The translations under genes and the position numbers were made by a program. The notes under the pieces were generated by a model. It ran no database searches, had not been told where the DNA came from, and saw only the letters and a program-made list of their open reading frames with translations. From Drosophila persimilis (taxonomy: Eukaryota; Arthropoda; Insecta; Diptera; Drosophilidae), in NCBI RefSeq assembly GCF_003286085.1, contig NW_020825322.1:2728001-2792000 (forward strand): a stretch of DNA of 64,000 nucleotides, read 5' to 3'. The first letter of the stretch is position 1, and every line of letters begins with the position of its first letter. Below, piece after piece: positions 13,929 through 27,474 of this stretch.

Positions 13929-16900
13929 TTTAATTGAATTATGGCGGGGCAGGCAACTTCAAAGGAGCGCTGCCTGCCTGATAAGAACAAAAGTATGTTT
14001 GCAGCATGGAATTTCCCTTGCTCTGCTCTGGGGTTCAGGGTGAGGGTCTTTCAAATTAGAAAATGTCTACACAGTGACTCTAGAGCTGAGAAACGGGAAA
14101 CGTGATACGTACGTGTTAATATGGAGACTTGCGATTGATGGTATACCAATTTGGACATACTCGAAGGTTGGATCATGGCTGATAAAGGACACAGAAATCA
14201 TTAAATCATTATCTTAAAAATGAAGGAAGTCTAAGGATTCAAGTCAGGAATTATTAAAGTGTGTTTCCAAGAAGAAATTTGCACCACTTCGTAATTTTCC
14301 CACCACTTTTTCATCGCATTTCGCTTCATTATACTCCAACATTCCTTGCAACATTTTCGCATTGTCTTGATGCCACTGTGGCAGCATTTTTTGAGCGCTA
14401 GCCTCGCATTTCAGGCGTGTTTGGCTACGTGAGCGGCTAGCCGAGGCGTGGCCCAGGCCCAAGCCCTGGCTCCGAGGATGTGGGTCTTGTTCTGGACCTG
14501 TTGCAGGCACACGCCAGCTCTGGCTATGGCGCCCCCCGGCGTGGGGCGTGGAGTGCAATGGAGGAAGTAGTAGATGAGCAGCAAACGAAGAAGAAGGAGC
14601 ACCGCAAATTATGCCAAGAAACTTGTTAAACTTATTAAAACGAAACCTCGGCGTTAAGTTGCCAAGTGCAAATACACATGCTGGGATAGAATACTGGAGC
14701 TGGAGCTGGTGCTGGTGCTGGTGCTGGTACTGGGTCTCCGCCCACCGCCAACACCCCCTATGATAGCGCCTCATGGGCCAACAAAGTGGCGAATGAGGAT
14801 GGAGGAGCAGCAACAGGAGACTGGGGACTGGAGAACCGGAAAGAGAAAAAGGGAACCGGAAGTAAGTGCTAGATTTGCCAGGCCGACGCACAGCGAGCGG
14901 TAAACAAGTGGGCGTTTTGGCATTACATGTGTGTGGGCGTGGCACGTGGGCGGATATATTTATTTATATATAAATGTGTGTGTGTGTGTATATGTATTTG
15001 TGACAATTAAAACACAAGCGGAAGAATATACTTGAAAGGAGGAGAGCGGGAGAGCGGGAGAGTGAGAGACAACTTGCGGTTTGGCAGCTGCGTTGCTGGG
15101 TTTTTGTTGCAGTAGCTATCATTTACTTTGTAGCCGCAACAGCAGCAACAACAAATGCAGCAGCAGCCAGCAGCCAGCAACAGCAGCAATCGGTGCAAAG
15201 AAGTTTTGCGGCGAAACTTTTCACCCAAGTTGAAATCTCAGCCATGTCGTAAATATCGAGGGAGACACTCAAACAGCAAAGACGAGAGCTGCATTTCCCT
15301 TCCACCCGAAGGCCCCCTGACTTCAGCCCCAGTAGCCGCCACCTAACACCCAGGTTTCCCTGCCTAACACCACCCCAAGTATATCCATCTTGGCTGGCAT
15401 CTTGAAGCTGAATTTTATGAGAGACCCAAACAAAATGGGAAAACAAACGAAATTCTCGAGATGAGTGGAGCCTTACAGAGAGAGAGACAGATTCGCTCGT
15501 ATTCTCTCTCTCTCTCTCGCTCTTTCTCTCTACTGACACTTGACGAAGTTCATTTGCTGCAAGCTGAAGAAGCAGTATAATTAGCCATGAGATAAAAGTC
15601 AAGCACAAATTAAATGGGAGCCCCTTCCACTGTCACTTCCCCTTGCCGAGCAGCGGGAGATGCTGAGCGGATGCTGAGAGATCTGTGCAGACAGCAGACA
15701 TCACAGAGAGAGCAGAAAATTATGGTCGGATTAAGCTGCGGGAGAAAACTGTTGAAGGAAGAGACTTCCCTGCTGAAGAGACACGGCAGTATCTTACTGA
15801 CTGAGTGGCACCGTCTTCGTGCTCGAATTTATTGCGTGCACTTGGAAAATCTATCTATGAAAATGTCAGCCTCAAGCTTAACCTTTTAAAGGTGTATTCT
15901 TCTGATGGGAAAACTTTCTTCAGAGGTCCCCCTATCATTATCATTGAATTTCATTCAAAATAAATTAACCCAAAATGTATTGTCTTTGTCCCAAAAGCAA
16001 GAGCACTTTCTCTGGCCACAAGGAACCAAACTACGAGCCAAAGAAGTTTCTCAAACTTTGACCACAAAAATTTGTGACTAATTTCCCAAAAACAAGAAAA
16101 AATAAATGAAAACTAAAGGGAAATGAAAGGGGGGAAATTCCAAATTGAATCGGAATCAGCAGAGGAGGAACCGCATCACCAACTTTACACAATTTATCAT
16201 TTCTATCAGAGGAGGAAGACCCGAATGATTTGCCAACTCATCGGGGAGCAGGCTCCGCTGCTGGCTAGCACCTTCGTGATGCCTTGGCCAAAAATTGCAT
16301 TACGCATACGCCACGTGACCCGCCTCTCGTCACGTGCCTGGCCACAGAAAGATTTGTTGCACAATGTGGTTTCTGGCCCTTCTTGGCCCTGCCCTGCCCT
16401 CCTGGCATTCCATTCCGTTCGAGTCTAATGGGGTGGATTCCATTCCGTTCTATTCTTTTCCGCCCTCTGGTCTTTGTCTTTGTTTTTGCCTCTGCTTCTG
16501 GCCCTGGATCTGCCGAGGCAAGTGTTGCAAATAATTGCCAGACGAAATGAATGTCCATATGCAGACAGAGCTGAGCAGAGCAGCAGGACTGTGGCAATGC
16601 CAGAATCAGAGGCAGATGCAGAGCCAGAAGCAGACGGAGTGTGGCAGCCGAGAGTCAAGTGGCAAGGCATTAAGTTGCCAGGGGGGTGCAGGAGGTGAAA
16701 TGGTGCGATCCGAAGGCGTTGTTGAGCAGCAGCAGATGTCATTGTGTTTGTTGACTTTTAATGCCGTCTGGATGGGTTTCCGTCGGCTTTTCCTTTTTCG
16801 CCGTGCTTTTCCCTCATTCCTTCCGTCATTTGGTTTTTGTCACATTACGTAAAACCGCAGACCGAGCGGACGAGCGAGCGTCCCAGGAATCGATGTCATC

Positions 16901-17288
16901 GCTGGCTGTCGCCACATTCATTAATCAACCGGCGTCTGCGACGAAGAAGGCCGTTTGGTTGGGTGGATGGGTGGTTGGGTGGTTGGGGCATGGTGTCATC
17001 ATCTACTATACGGGACTATCCATGGCAGAACAAATGAATGTTGGACATTGATGGTGACAGCTTCGTGTTTATAATTACAAAACCCCGAAAACCAGCAACC
17101 GAATACCGACAAACTTTGATTCCTGAGAACTTGATGACATTAATGAGCAGCAACTGCCTCCATTGAACCCGGCTCACACTCGTAGTCGTACTTCTTTCGC
17201 TGTGACTTATTGCCGTGCTGCCAGAAGTATTCTTGAAGGGTTTCCTCCTTCTGGACATTCCTTCTTCGTTGGCTACGTAATTAATACG

Positions 17289-17336
17289 CCCCAGTCGCAG
17301 CCCCAGTCGCAGCCCCAGTCGCAGCCCCAGTCGCAG
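17289..17336. repeat. 12-bp tandem repeat
   Basis: Four exact copies of CCCCAGTCGCAG, followed by a partial unit. Confidence 0.97.
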
Positions 17337-19072
17337 CCCAGAAGGATTGCGGAGGAGAGTAAAAGTGTGGACACTCATACGCCCCGTTGACGCCCGCTCA
17401 CGTGCCCAGCCCTTAACCAAACGGAAATTTCAATCACGCCTTTAACCCTTGCACAATTGCAAACTGCACCGAAATAATGACAGGCAGAATGGAATGGATT
17501 TTTGCTACTCACTTTTGTTCTTGTTCTTGTTTTTGTTTTTGGCCTCCTCTTGCGTGACTCACGAATTCTCGAATCGTAAAGGAAACAGAACGGACCGGAC
17601 CGGACCGAACCGAAAGCGTGCTGGAAATTGAGTAAAGTGAAAAAATATTTTTGCGGATGTATGGACAGAAAACAGTTAAAGCGGAATGCAGACGCTGGCC
17701 TGAGACGATTGCAGATTTGAGACTTTTTCGATTCAAATATCAATGCACTTGCAGGCGTTTAAGTAAGGGCTATCCAATTGAAATCGAAAATAACTGTGGG
17801 TAATAACTTTCTTTCAACTGAACACCTTACATACTCTTATATTTTTTGCGTTTTCATTAACCTTCACACTGTGCAACCAATGAACAATTTTTGAGGGAAA
17901 ACTATAAAACTCATTGTATTTTATATTGTTCCCCCCTTTGCTCAACTCTTCTGCCCGGCCATTAGGTGGAACAAATTTTCCAGAGGAAAATGGTGGGGGA
18001 AAGAAAGAGAAAAATGTGAAAGGGAGCCGCACAACAATAAGAACGAAAAAGAAAACCCCCAGAAGGAAACACGACAGAAGCCGACAAAAAGTTGAAGTTG
18101 AAGCTTGAACACCGAACACCGAACACCAAAGAGAAAAGAGAGGGTCGGATAGGGGTGGGGGAGGGGGAGTAGGCCCTAAAGGGGGGTCTGAAACGGAGGT
18201 TTAGGAAGCCCAAGTTGTACGACTAAACTTTGCACTAAACATCCGGCAGCCAAAGAGGAAGGCAGCTCAGCCAGCTCTGACGTTGGCAGGCATTTTCATA
18301 AAATTAAACACAAAAATGTTGCTCTGCAATGGATTCGAAATGGTGATCGAAGTTCGTCGGAGGGGGCTGCGCTTTGGGGTACCAGAGCCTCAATAATAGA
18401 AAAATATTCAACAAGAGTTTACAATGTTGCGGTGATGTATGTGCATCGTTCAACGTTGAACGCCATGAGCCATAAGCCATCAGCCAGGAGTCGGCTCTAC
18501 TCGGTGGTAAAACGAGTAAGAGCTGTATAAGGAGGCGTAGGACAAGACTGAGGAAAGGTTCTACAAAATGTTTTAACACGCACATCCAGCAGATGTACAG
18601 CAGGGTGATGGTGAGGCGTAGATGAGTGGAATGCAGGTATGGAGAATGGGCGTTCTTTTAAAGTTTTGCACCTATTGGCAAGCATAACCCCCGACATCTT
18701 AGCCCAAAAGCTGGATCTGGTTTTTCCTGTTAAGCGAGCTCATCCGTTTTTTATTCCTTATTTTATACTGGCTACCTTCTGTTTTTTCCTGTATATGTTT
18801 TCCCATTCAGGCATTTCTCTATCCCCAAGATTCTTTGGATCTCTTATCCAATGGCTACTTTTTTTGTCTGATCTTTTGATGTTTCAGGTATCTATGTTAT
18901 TTGATATGATCAAATATTCAATTTGATTTTTAAATTTAAATTTATTAAAGCTAATTCATTATTTTTTCTGGTCTGCCAAACAGTTGTCCTTCTGGGTCCT
19001 GGGGCCACCGACGATGTCAAGGCCAACAACTGGAACAGGGCGAGGCAGGGAACGCACATTTTTTCTGAGAGC

Positions 19073-19099
19073 GTGTGTGTGTGTGTGTGTGTGTGTGTG
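19073..19099. repeat. GT dinucleotide microsatellite
   Basis: An uninterrupted GT run. A second, interrupted TGTGTGGG-type tract follows at about 19185-19230. Confidence 0.95.
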
Positions 19100-20195
19100 C
19101 CCATAACCCGCTTCTGTGGCAAGTTGTTAAATGGTACTGACACTCGACCCGCCCCCTAACACATTTATAAATATTTATATGCTCTGTGTGTGGGTGTGTG
19201 TGAGTGTTTGTGGGTGTGTGTGTGTGGGCTCCTACATCATTTTTTTTCGGTGGCTGTCCTTCAGCTCATAATCCTTTTTTATTGCAAATTACCACGCTAA
19301 CTCGACATCGTGCGAGCGGCGGGGGTGTGGCACTTTGGTCTGCTCATGAGGCTCATCAACAAGTTCATTTTACGGTCAATTCATTAAAAACAAAAAAGAG
19401 CAGAGCGGTGGAGAGAACAAGCTTTTTCACTTGTTATATGTTTTCTCTCCTCATTATACCCTTCACACACCCTGGGGTATGTAGATGTTTGCTACTGCCA
19501 TCAACAGTCGTGTGCGGATGGGGCGGCTGTTTCCATCTGTCTGATGTGGGTTCGTGTGGCTAGGATACTGTGTTCCACTCGGAGGTTCATTTTGCACAGC
19601 CTATCGGACAGCAAAATCGGACTATTATACTATATATATCGAAGATAAATCCACAAACAGGTAGTATCCGGGGTGCAACATATCATATGAGGTTTCACGA
19701 CATTGAGAATATATTTATTTATTTTTTTGGATGGGCTACAGAACTATATTGTCTGCAGAATGACTACGATCGGTTGCTATTTCAAACATGTTTATATATC
19801 ATTATAGGTATCGATTGATAATCAATCGACATCTCTCGAATCTGGGATCCATTTGTTACTGTCTCATTGGTACCCTAGAAGGGTGTCGCTGGCTTCTATC
19901 ATGTGAGGCTGAAGCTTTCGATGTTGACTTTTTATTACAATATTTAGTTGGGGTCAGGGGAGGTTGGGCTGGTGGAGTGTCGTCGGGGTTGGAGTCTTGT
20001 AGGTGTGGCACATGTGTGTGTTGACCCTGTGCTCGGATGTGCGTGTGTGGGTGTGCGTTGACCCTCATTTGCTGACATTTAGTGGCAGTTTTCAGAAACA
20101 GTGTCAACGTTTCTCGTCTATGTGTGTGTGCGTCATGCTAAACATGTCAACCTCTCGGGCCTCACCTCAAAGAAAAGTTTTTTATTATTATTATT

Positions 20196-20240
20196 AGTAT
20201 ACCCTCACAGAGGGCTTTATGATTTTGACCAGATGTTTGA
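20196..20240. repeat. dispersed repeat fragment
   Basis: GTATACCCTCACAGAGGGC is followed by TTATGATTTTGACCAGATG. The arms CCCTC and GAGGG form a short hairpin. This matches, from memory, a very common Drosophila repeat fragment. Only a stub is present here. Confidence 0.45.
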
Positions 20241-22228
20241 AAAAAGCCTTCAAATCGTGTCATCATTTCAACAAATGCCAGCAGCTGTCACAGGGCGTTG
20301 ATCGGTGGAATAAAAACTCGGAGGGAAGTTCTTATTACAAAAAACATTAGACATATCCATTAGCAGTTTTTGCATCGAAACGGTGCGATTCGAAAGGGTA
20401 AAAAAAGATACAATTTTTACGTTTAGTTTTTTCCCTTTGGTTTTTTTATTTATTTAATTTTCGCCTTCCCCTTTGGCTGCTGTTTGGCTTCTGTTTGGCT
20501 TGGCTTTAATTTTATGATTATTGTTTTCCCCCTCCCCTCTCCCCCCTTTCCGCTCTCCAGCTCTCTCTTGCCGTCCTCTCCTTCCTCCCTGTCGCACACC
20601 TTTTTGGCCATGTCTTTGTGGCTGGCTTTTGTTCATTTCTTAAGTGGCGCTTTATAATGTTGACAGTTTTATTGAGGCGCAAAATGTGTTGGTCATTTTT
20701 CGCCTTTCTCTTGTTATTGCTTCTTCAATCTGCCCCCAAGGACCCCCCTGCAGAAATTCATTCAGATAGGTATGACAGAGGATTCCGAGGCTCTCGTGTT
20801 CTCGGGCTTTCGGGCTCAGGTTGGATAGCTCTTTGGGCGAGGCCCTGTTGAGGTTGAGGTTGAGGTTTCCGTTTGGCTGCGGCGGAATGGTCTTATTTGC
20901 TCAAGCCCCAAGTCCCAAACGATCTGGGGTAAGCTATAGCCCCGGCTTATATCCCTTCATTTGGCAAATAACAGATTTCATAGCATACTTTCGAGGCCAA
21001 ATTGCTTGGCTAACAGGGCTCTTGAATCGTTTGAACCGATTCCGGGGCGAATATCTTCTTGAGGCTGCACTGTAAGCGGCTCCTGGTATTGACCATCTAA
21101 GCGTTCTCTGAACGGCTTAAATACGTGCATACAATGGCCCAATGGCGGGCTTATTTCGGTTTATCTTTAATATATATTTTTCGATTTTGTAAGTGGTTCC
21201 TCGACCAGAGTTGCAGCAATTTTGAGCTGAAATAAAAATCATCACATACATTTCCGCTTATTAGCTCTCTCTCATTCTTTCGCTCCTTGATTACCTGAGT
21301 GGGTGAAGGGAACCAGCAGCCTCTCCTGACTCCGGGTAATGACAAAGTTTCCACATTAGCAAACAGAAACTGTGGCATATATTTTGGAGGCTTCATTATC
21401 CACCTCTTCCTTCCACCCACGCTCCGCCTCCCTGCCTCCACCGATTATTACTGTTGTTGTTGTTATCCTTCATCCTTATTTTTTGTATGATTTTACGGCT
21501 CATTTGGTTTTATTAAAATTTGCACGTTTTTCACGCTTATCAAACGAGAAGCGCACCGCTCTTACAAGCTTTGATTGTGCCAAAAACCCACAAGACCCCC
21601 AAGACCCCAGCACCCCAAGACCCAAGGCTCAGCACAGACCCCTCCTCACACATACACACATACACTCCCTATGTGTGAAGGGGGGAGAGGCAGACAGCAT
21701 CCCTTATGTGAGCTTTTGCTTTTATGCTAATTTCTAAAACTGAAATGAATAAATGTCTTTCGTTCTGGGGTTTCGGTTGGGGTTCTCTATCTCTCTTTCT
21801 CTTTTTCCTTTGCCTTTATTATTGTTATGGAAATTTTTATAGTTTCCCCATCATTTAGTCGGTGGAAGCCACCATCTCCCCTCCACCACGCACACATAAA
21901 AGACAGACACGGAACAGACACACACGTACACAAAAGCGAACAATGTCTAAACGCTTTTTCAATTCAAAAGTTGGCAACAATTTTTTCATGTTTGGAACCT
22001 TTTCTGTGGCCGAAGTTGAACATTTAATTTTCATTGTGGATGGGTGTTGACGGAGAACGAACGACGAAGGACGGCACCGAGTTGAATATATTATGGGTCT
22101 AAAAAATTGAAGGGAGAGAGGAAAAGAGGTGAACCCTTACTTTTTTTCTGTCATTTGTTCTAAGAGAATTGTATGCAATAAATAAAAATTACACGTTCAA
22201 CAATTTCTATCTCGCCTCTGTGATCTCG

Positions 22229-22252
22229 CTCTCTCTCTCTCTCTCTCTCTCT
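22229..22252. repeat. CT dinucleotide microsatellite
   Basis: Twelve uninterrupted CT units. Confidence 0.95.
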
Positions 22253-23997
22253 TCGAACCCATAGACCATCGCCTGCCCCGTCATTTTCCATGGGAAAAAA
22301 CCCCTTTGTTGCCCTGTCTTGTAGCCTTCTAATTGGATATGTTCGACGTCGTCTTTGACTTTGGCTTTTGACTTGAGTTTACGGCAAACAACGATGGGAA
22401 ATTCCTTCGACCGGGATAGGGGGTTAGCCGACCGATGTAGGATTCCCAGATAACGGAGGATACTGGGGGATACCGTAAGAAAAATGTCGCTGCTGGCAAC
22501 TCTTTCGTTTTTTTTTTGCTGTTTTTGTGATACCATCTCCCTTTCTCCTTTGTTGGGGCAACCCTGATGGGGCAATCAGAACTTATGTTTACCCCAATTA
22601 AGGTGAACACGAGACCGTTTTTGCGATCCAATGAGTTAGAAACAAGATAAAGGACCAAAAGCCTGAACAATAAACCCAAAGAGCTCCAGCCGAGCTCTCT
22701 GCCCACACTCGATCCCCGGGCACTGTTCCTCTGTCCTCGGCCCTCGGCCCGGGCCAGCTCCTGGCCATATTCCCGCTGAGTCGTTACCCGCCTGCTGTCA
22801 TGCATGTTTATGTGTCCTCATCCTTATCCCCATACTCTTCCTCGTCCTCGTCCTGGTCGGCGTTGCGTCGCAGCAGGCACAACAATGCCCCAAGAGCAGA
22901 AACCCGGGAGAGGGCTAAGGGCTGCAGGAGGGAGTAGGACCAGAAGGACCAGCCCTGAATGCCGAAGCAATGATTAAAAATTGTGCAAGCGTGTGGCGGC
23001 CAGCGATGTCGATTGTGGTTCAACTTTCAGCTGGAAACTGTGGCATCTCACGAGGGGAGCGGCGCGGCGCACTGCCTGGATGTGAATGGGAATGGGCACG
23101 GGGATGGGCATGGGCATGCGAAGCCAAGAGAGCTTTCATGGTATGGTGACATGGGATGGTAGATGGCATGGCGCGTGGGCCAACATTTTCGATGGCAAAG
23201 TCGCAAAATCCAAAAACCAAAGTCGTGCGCTTTTATTGTCATTTGTATGCGTGTGGGCCAGCTAGCCAGCCAGCCAGCCAGCCAGTCAGTCAGCGCCATT
23301 GAGTTGCCCCGAAATGGAGCCGAGCCAATTCTGGCGGAGCGGCAGCTGCCAAGCGGCCTAAGCCGGCGGCCACTCGAGATGCGAGCGTGAGGTGAGGCGA
23401 TCGTGATTGGGCTTACGGGAGGCTATTGCAACTTACAGAAGATGGGGGAATATATTATTCTGAATAAGCCCATGGGAAAACACTTTATCAACGACCAGGA
23501 AAAAGTCGATATCGGGCTTGGATTCAAGCGGAAATTAGGCTGTGATCTTAATTGGAAATAACTTGGAAAATTACAGCAACTGAGCTGGACAAAATATTGA
23601 TATAGATAGTTGTCGTTCAGCTTAAGGATAGAGGGATAGACATAAAAGAGCTGATTTAGAAAAAGATGTAAGGGTCCTAGGCACTCACAATCCTAAAGGC
23701 TGGACGATTTGATCCGAATCAATGATCTATAAGCTGCGAAAGTAATTCAACTTTTATCTGAAGTTAGCCCCAAATCTTAGGTCAATATCTTTTGAAGCTA
23801 ATTTGTATCCATTTGGATCTGCTCGTGACTCACGTGCCTTGTGAGCCGTGTGCATTGGACAGCCTAAAGGCTGAAGGATGAAAGCCATTACCTCTTTCGT
23901 TCTGCAGAAAACTTGCAGCGAACATGAGCCGCTCCTGCCTCGAAATACTCATTAGCAATAACGACCCACCACCACATTGGGGCGAGTCAGGATACGG

Positions 23998-24027
23998 ATA
24001 CCATACCATACCATACCATACCATACC
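23998..24027. repeat. ATACC 5-bp tandem repeat
   Basis: Six exact copies of ATACC. Confidence 0.97.
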
Positions 24028-24570
24028 AGCTGTGTCCATGTCGATGTTTGTGTCGATGTCTATCTATTGTCAACCATCAGCCACGCATGCAGCCCACAGA
24101 TCAAAGCCCCATCGAGTAGAATAGAGATGGGGGGAAGATGCTGAAGCATTTGCCAGGCTCCTGTTTGGTTTTAACCGGACGATGGAGTGGGGGACGATGG
24201 TGTCCCCGATTGGGGCTGGGGCTGGGGCTGGGTATGGTACGATGCCTACGACGGCCTATCTGCGTCTTTCCACTATTTACACAGCTCATTTTATCTAGTT
24301 CGATTGGCAATTTATCTGAAAATGTTTTGTCTGCCACACGGGGCTTCGCATCGGTGTTTACCTCAGGCTTCCTGAGCAACCTTCCCTCACCCTCAACGCA
24401 TCTGCTTGTTTGGCCCTATAATTGGACCTTGTTGAGGAGAGATTGACGGAGAAAGTTGTGCCAGACGGTGGGGGTAAATATCGGTTTTTGAATCTTAATT
24501 TCTTTGAACGAACGAACGCAAAATCAAAGAGGCTGCCAGCTAAAAGTTAACTAAGCAGAGGCTGCCCCCA

Positions 24571-24620
24571 GTGGCACCGACTGGCACCCACTGGCACCCA
24601 CTGGCACCCACTGGCGCCCA
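24571..24620. repeat. 10-bp tandem repeat
   Basis: Five tandem copies of CTGGCACCCA. The first and last are diverged (GTGGCACCGA, CTGGCGCCCA), and the middle three are identical. Confidence 0.95.
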
Positions 24621-25680
24621 GTGGGCTCACCTTTCCCTCTTCCGTCTTCCTCCTACATGAATGTACGGAGAACGAGGGAAACTCGCTACAAATGGAAATT
24701 TTGTCAAGCTCGAAATCCTTTTATAATGACAAAAGGTTTCCACCTCTAAGCCGATTACACCAAAAGCAATAGGGCCTACTCCAGCACCAAGGACAGGGCA
24801 TACTTACAGACACCGGGTCTTACCAGGGGAACGGAACCCAGAGGAAAACGGAAAGTGGAAACTGGAAAGTGGCAGGGGTTAAGAGGAAACTTACCCGGTT
24901 GCGGTGCCTACTTACGTAATTAGTTTGAGCGGGCCGCAGGGAAGGTCTGCCTCTGCTCCACTCAGGCAGAAGGAAAAGAAATTCGAAAATGAATCTTTAA
25001 TTGCAACTGGATATCGGACAGAGTCTTTATCTTGGAAAGTTTTGAAGTTGTGAAGTTTTTGAAGAGCCAAGCCAAGGCACTTTTAGATCGGTTTGCATAG
25101 TGATCGGCTATATTCCTTGATGCTTTTCCAGGAAAACACATACCAAGGATAATTGAAACCAGTCGGGACGTTGGTTGTCGTGCCCGTGTGGCTGTTTTAT
25201 TTGTATGTACATTTTACAATATATTTCAAATTTAATGATAATATTAAATATATGTAAAGGCCGCTACATTCTCTTTTTATTTGTCTCTTTGTTCGCTTTT
25301 AGCAAAAGTGCCAGAAATATCTCTATCTTTTGACTTGAAAGATCCTGCCAAATGAAAGATCCTTCAAATGGTTACATTTTCTGGTTTTAGTGTGTTTTTT
25401 TCTGTAATTTATTTCTTGTATTTAACAAAATTTATGTCTGTTTGTGTGCGTAGGTGTCGTAGTGCTCCGATACATTGGGTAAAAAAAAAAAAAAAAAAAT
25501 ACATATCTAAAACGAAAGTTTTCGATCATTATTTAGGATTTTTACTACCACTAACGCAAGCCCTCATGGGAAGTACAAAGCATCTGTAGCGTAGTGCAGT
25601 AATTTTCATGGGATACAATTGATTACTGAATGTCTGAACATGAATTTTGTAAGTTCTTTTGTGGCAGTGTATCTCCTGGT

Positions 25681-25704
25681 ATGTGTATGTGTATGTGTAT
25701 GTGT
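25681..25704. repeat. ATGTGT hexamer repeat
   Basis: Four exact copies, about 230 bp beyond the 3' end of the minus-strand zinc-finger gene. Confidence 0.9.
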
Positions 25705-25930
25705 GTAGCAGCAAAAATGTCCAAGAAAATGCATTCAAATAGAACGAAAACTTTCCAGCATAGTTGCGGCGTTCATTTGTATGCATATTTAGTGTTCGTG
25801 TATGTGTATTAATGTGTGCGTGGAGACAGTGGATCCGTACAGATATGCATAGTGTGTGTAGGCGGTGTGCGTTGATCTCTGTAGGTGTAGATCCTCCACA
25901 TCTTTAGCGGAACAGATTTGCTTAGGCAGC

Positions 25931-26536
25931 TTAGTCCTCCTCGCTGCTAGTATCGGGGGGCAAGCGATTGGATGGCCGAGTGACACGGACGAGCAGATGA
26001 CGTATTGGCAGTCTGGAGCGCGCAGCCTCTCCTAAAGAGAGACGGGAGAAGCGATCGGCAATGTCGGATGTTCCCGACTCCTCCCCTGCACTGGCAACGG
26101 CATCGCGAATGTTCGACGGCTCGCGATGCTGACGGCGAAAGTGCTGCGAAATTTTGAGCAAGCGGTCGGGTGGGGCCATGGGCACGGCCACGCACAGTGG
26201 ACAGATGGCGTCGCTGCGGTCGTCGTTGTGCTGGGCAACCACATGCTTCACAAGTTCGTGGTACGAATGGCCCATGGTGCCGCAGATGGGGCAAGTGAAG
26301 CTATCGGCGTTCAGATAGGGAATTGGCTCCCCGGCAAAGTACAGCTTCTTAGCATCCTCGTCCAGCAGGCACTGCATTGGATGCTCCGACTTGTGCCGCC
26401 CACTCACCACCTTGGCGTCATAGCAGCTCTGACACAAATCAAAGTCGGCGCACTGCAGGCACTTGTAGCGGCAGCCAGTTATTCCGTTGCCCCAAAGGTC
26501 GCAGCCGTCACAAGTTGCGCTCGGTTGAGGCTCCAT
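25931..26536 (-). CDS. KCMF1-like ZZ-type and C2H2 zinc-finger protein (short form)
   Basis: A 201-aa protein read from ATG at 26536 to TAA at 25933-25931. Residues 9-52 form a complete ZZ zinc finger with all eight ligands: C9, C12, C26, C29, C35, C38, H48 and H52. Two C2H2-type fingers of the Di19/KCMF1 kind follow: C82/C85/H98/H103 and C112/C115/H132/H137. The order and the motifs SFTCPICGTMGH and AICPLC are typical of KCMF1, an E3 ubiquitin ligase family linked to the Ubr4 degradation pathway. KCMF1 of other animals is much longer (about 380 aa in human), with a long middle and a conserved tail. Here residues 140-201 go almost straight to an acidic SSEED end, so this is a short, diverged paralog rather than the full ortholog. 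Ligase activity is inferred from the family only. A 56-nt intron sits in the 5' UTR. No AATAAA lies within about 300 bp downstream. Confidence 0.93.
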   Translation of the reverse strand: MEPQPSATCDGCDLWGNGITGCRYKCLQCADFDLCQSCYDAKVVSGRHKSEHPMQCLLDEDAKKLYFAGEPIPYLNADSFTCPICGTMGHSYHELVKHVVAQHNDDRSDAICPLCVAVPMAPPDRLLKISQHFRRQHREPSNIRDAVASAGEESGTSDIADRFSRLSLGEAARSRLPIRHLLVRVTRPSNRLPPDTSSEED

Positions 26537-26556
26537 TATGATTCCAGTTGCTTAAC

Positions 26557-26612
26557 CTTGTGTAGAGATGATGAGTCGACAAAAAGAATTACAATTTCTC
26601 CAAAGGACTTAC
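26557..26612 (-). other. 5' UTR intron of the KCMF1-like gene
   Basis: On the minus strand a leader exon ends AAAAAAG|GTAAGTCC, a near-perfect donor. The 56-nt intron ends CTCTACACAAG, and the next exon begins 20 nt before the ATG. Length and sites are typical of Drosophila. Transcription therefore starts upstream of 26613. Confidence 0.75.
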
Positions 26613-27444
26613 CTTTTTTCGAGGTTGGATGTTGAAACTTGCAAATTTTACCAGAAAGAAATACGTGGATGACGTTTCCAGGCGTAGATAATTATTGAGA
26701 GCAACTCTGCTCCGATACAAAATACATCGAAAAGAGTTGCCAGACTGTTCGAAAGAAGTCGTTAAGCTATAATTTAATTGTAATTCAATTCAAAGCTGAT
26801 TTTGCAGCTTTATAATAAAAAACATAAATTTCTCGCCTTTGGAAAAGATTATTTTTACCGACAGGTTTCAAAATGCTTGTTCTTGATAATTTTTAACGAT
26901 TTCTCTGATTAATTTGATAATATTTCCCTGCTGCTGATTGAAGTTGATTGAAACTGAGTTAAAACTTTATATTTCCCAGACGAAAGGCTGAAGTCACAAA
27001 GTTTTGAAGGCCGATCGATGGCTGCATACATTATCTTTCATACATTCCTTAAACAAATTTTAGAGCCCCAGTCTATCTCAGTACGTGACGCGTCTTCAGG
27101 GTTCAGACTCCAATTTGCCGAATTGTTTCATGCTATCTCTGTCCTTCAAATAAATCAGATCGCTAGGTCTAATGTCATACTAATCCCTTTTTTTCAGTTA
27201 TGGTTTTTACCCCAAAAATGGCTCAAAACAAAAGCCAAAGTCTGGTGCTCGGTCTTCCTTTTTAACCCACTCATTTTCGTTTCGTTTGTTCGCGCTTTGT
27301 ACATAAATTTCATGCAAATTGACTAATTAATTTCTGCGCAATGGATTCTTATCGTGCTATGCACTAGCCCATATAATATTTGCATAATGCATGTGTATTG
27401 GCTCAGTCTCAGTTCAACGGAGTTCAGTTCAGTTCGGAGCCCCA

Positions 27445-27474
27445 GACCCGGACCCGGACCCGGACCCGGACCCG
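27445..27474. repeat. GACCCG hexamer repeat
   Basis: Five exact copies, preceded by an AGTTC-type 5-mer tract at about 27411-27436. Confidence 0.95.

Larger units (their letters stand above)
13929..25930. other. gene-poor, microsatellite-rich region
   Basis: I see no convincing gene. Long frames at 14244-14945 (minus) and elsewhere contain simple-sequence translations, lack Drosophila codon bias and have no family motifs. The interval holds 12-mer, GT, CT, ATACC and 10-mer tandem repeats. It also has two short remnants of TATACCC-type dispersed repeats, near 19455-19490 and 20196-20240. Confidence 0.6.

Noticed and set aside
14244..14945. 233-codon minus-strand frame
   Set aside because: It begins in low-complexity GC-rich sequence, includes GGTGCT-repeat translations (HQHQHQ), lacks Drosophila codon bias and has no recognisable domain.
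26126..26635. 169-codon plus-strand frame
   Set aside because: It overlaps the zinc-finger gene in antisense and has no motif of its own.
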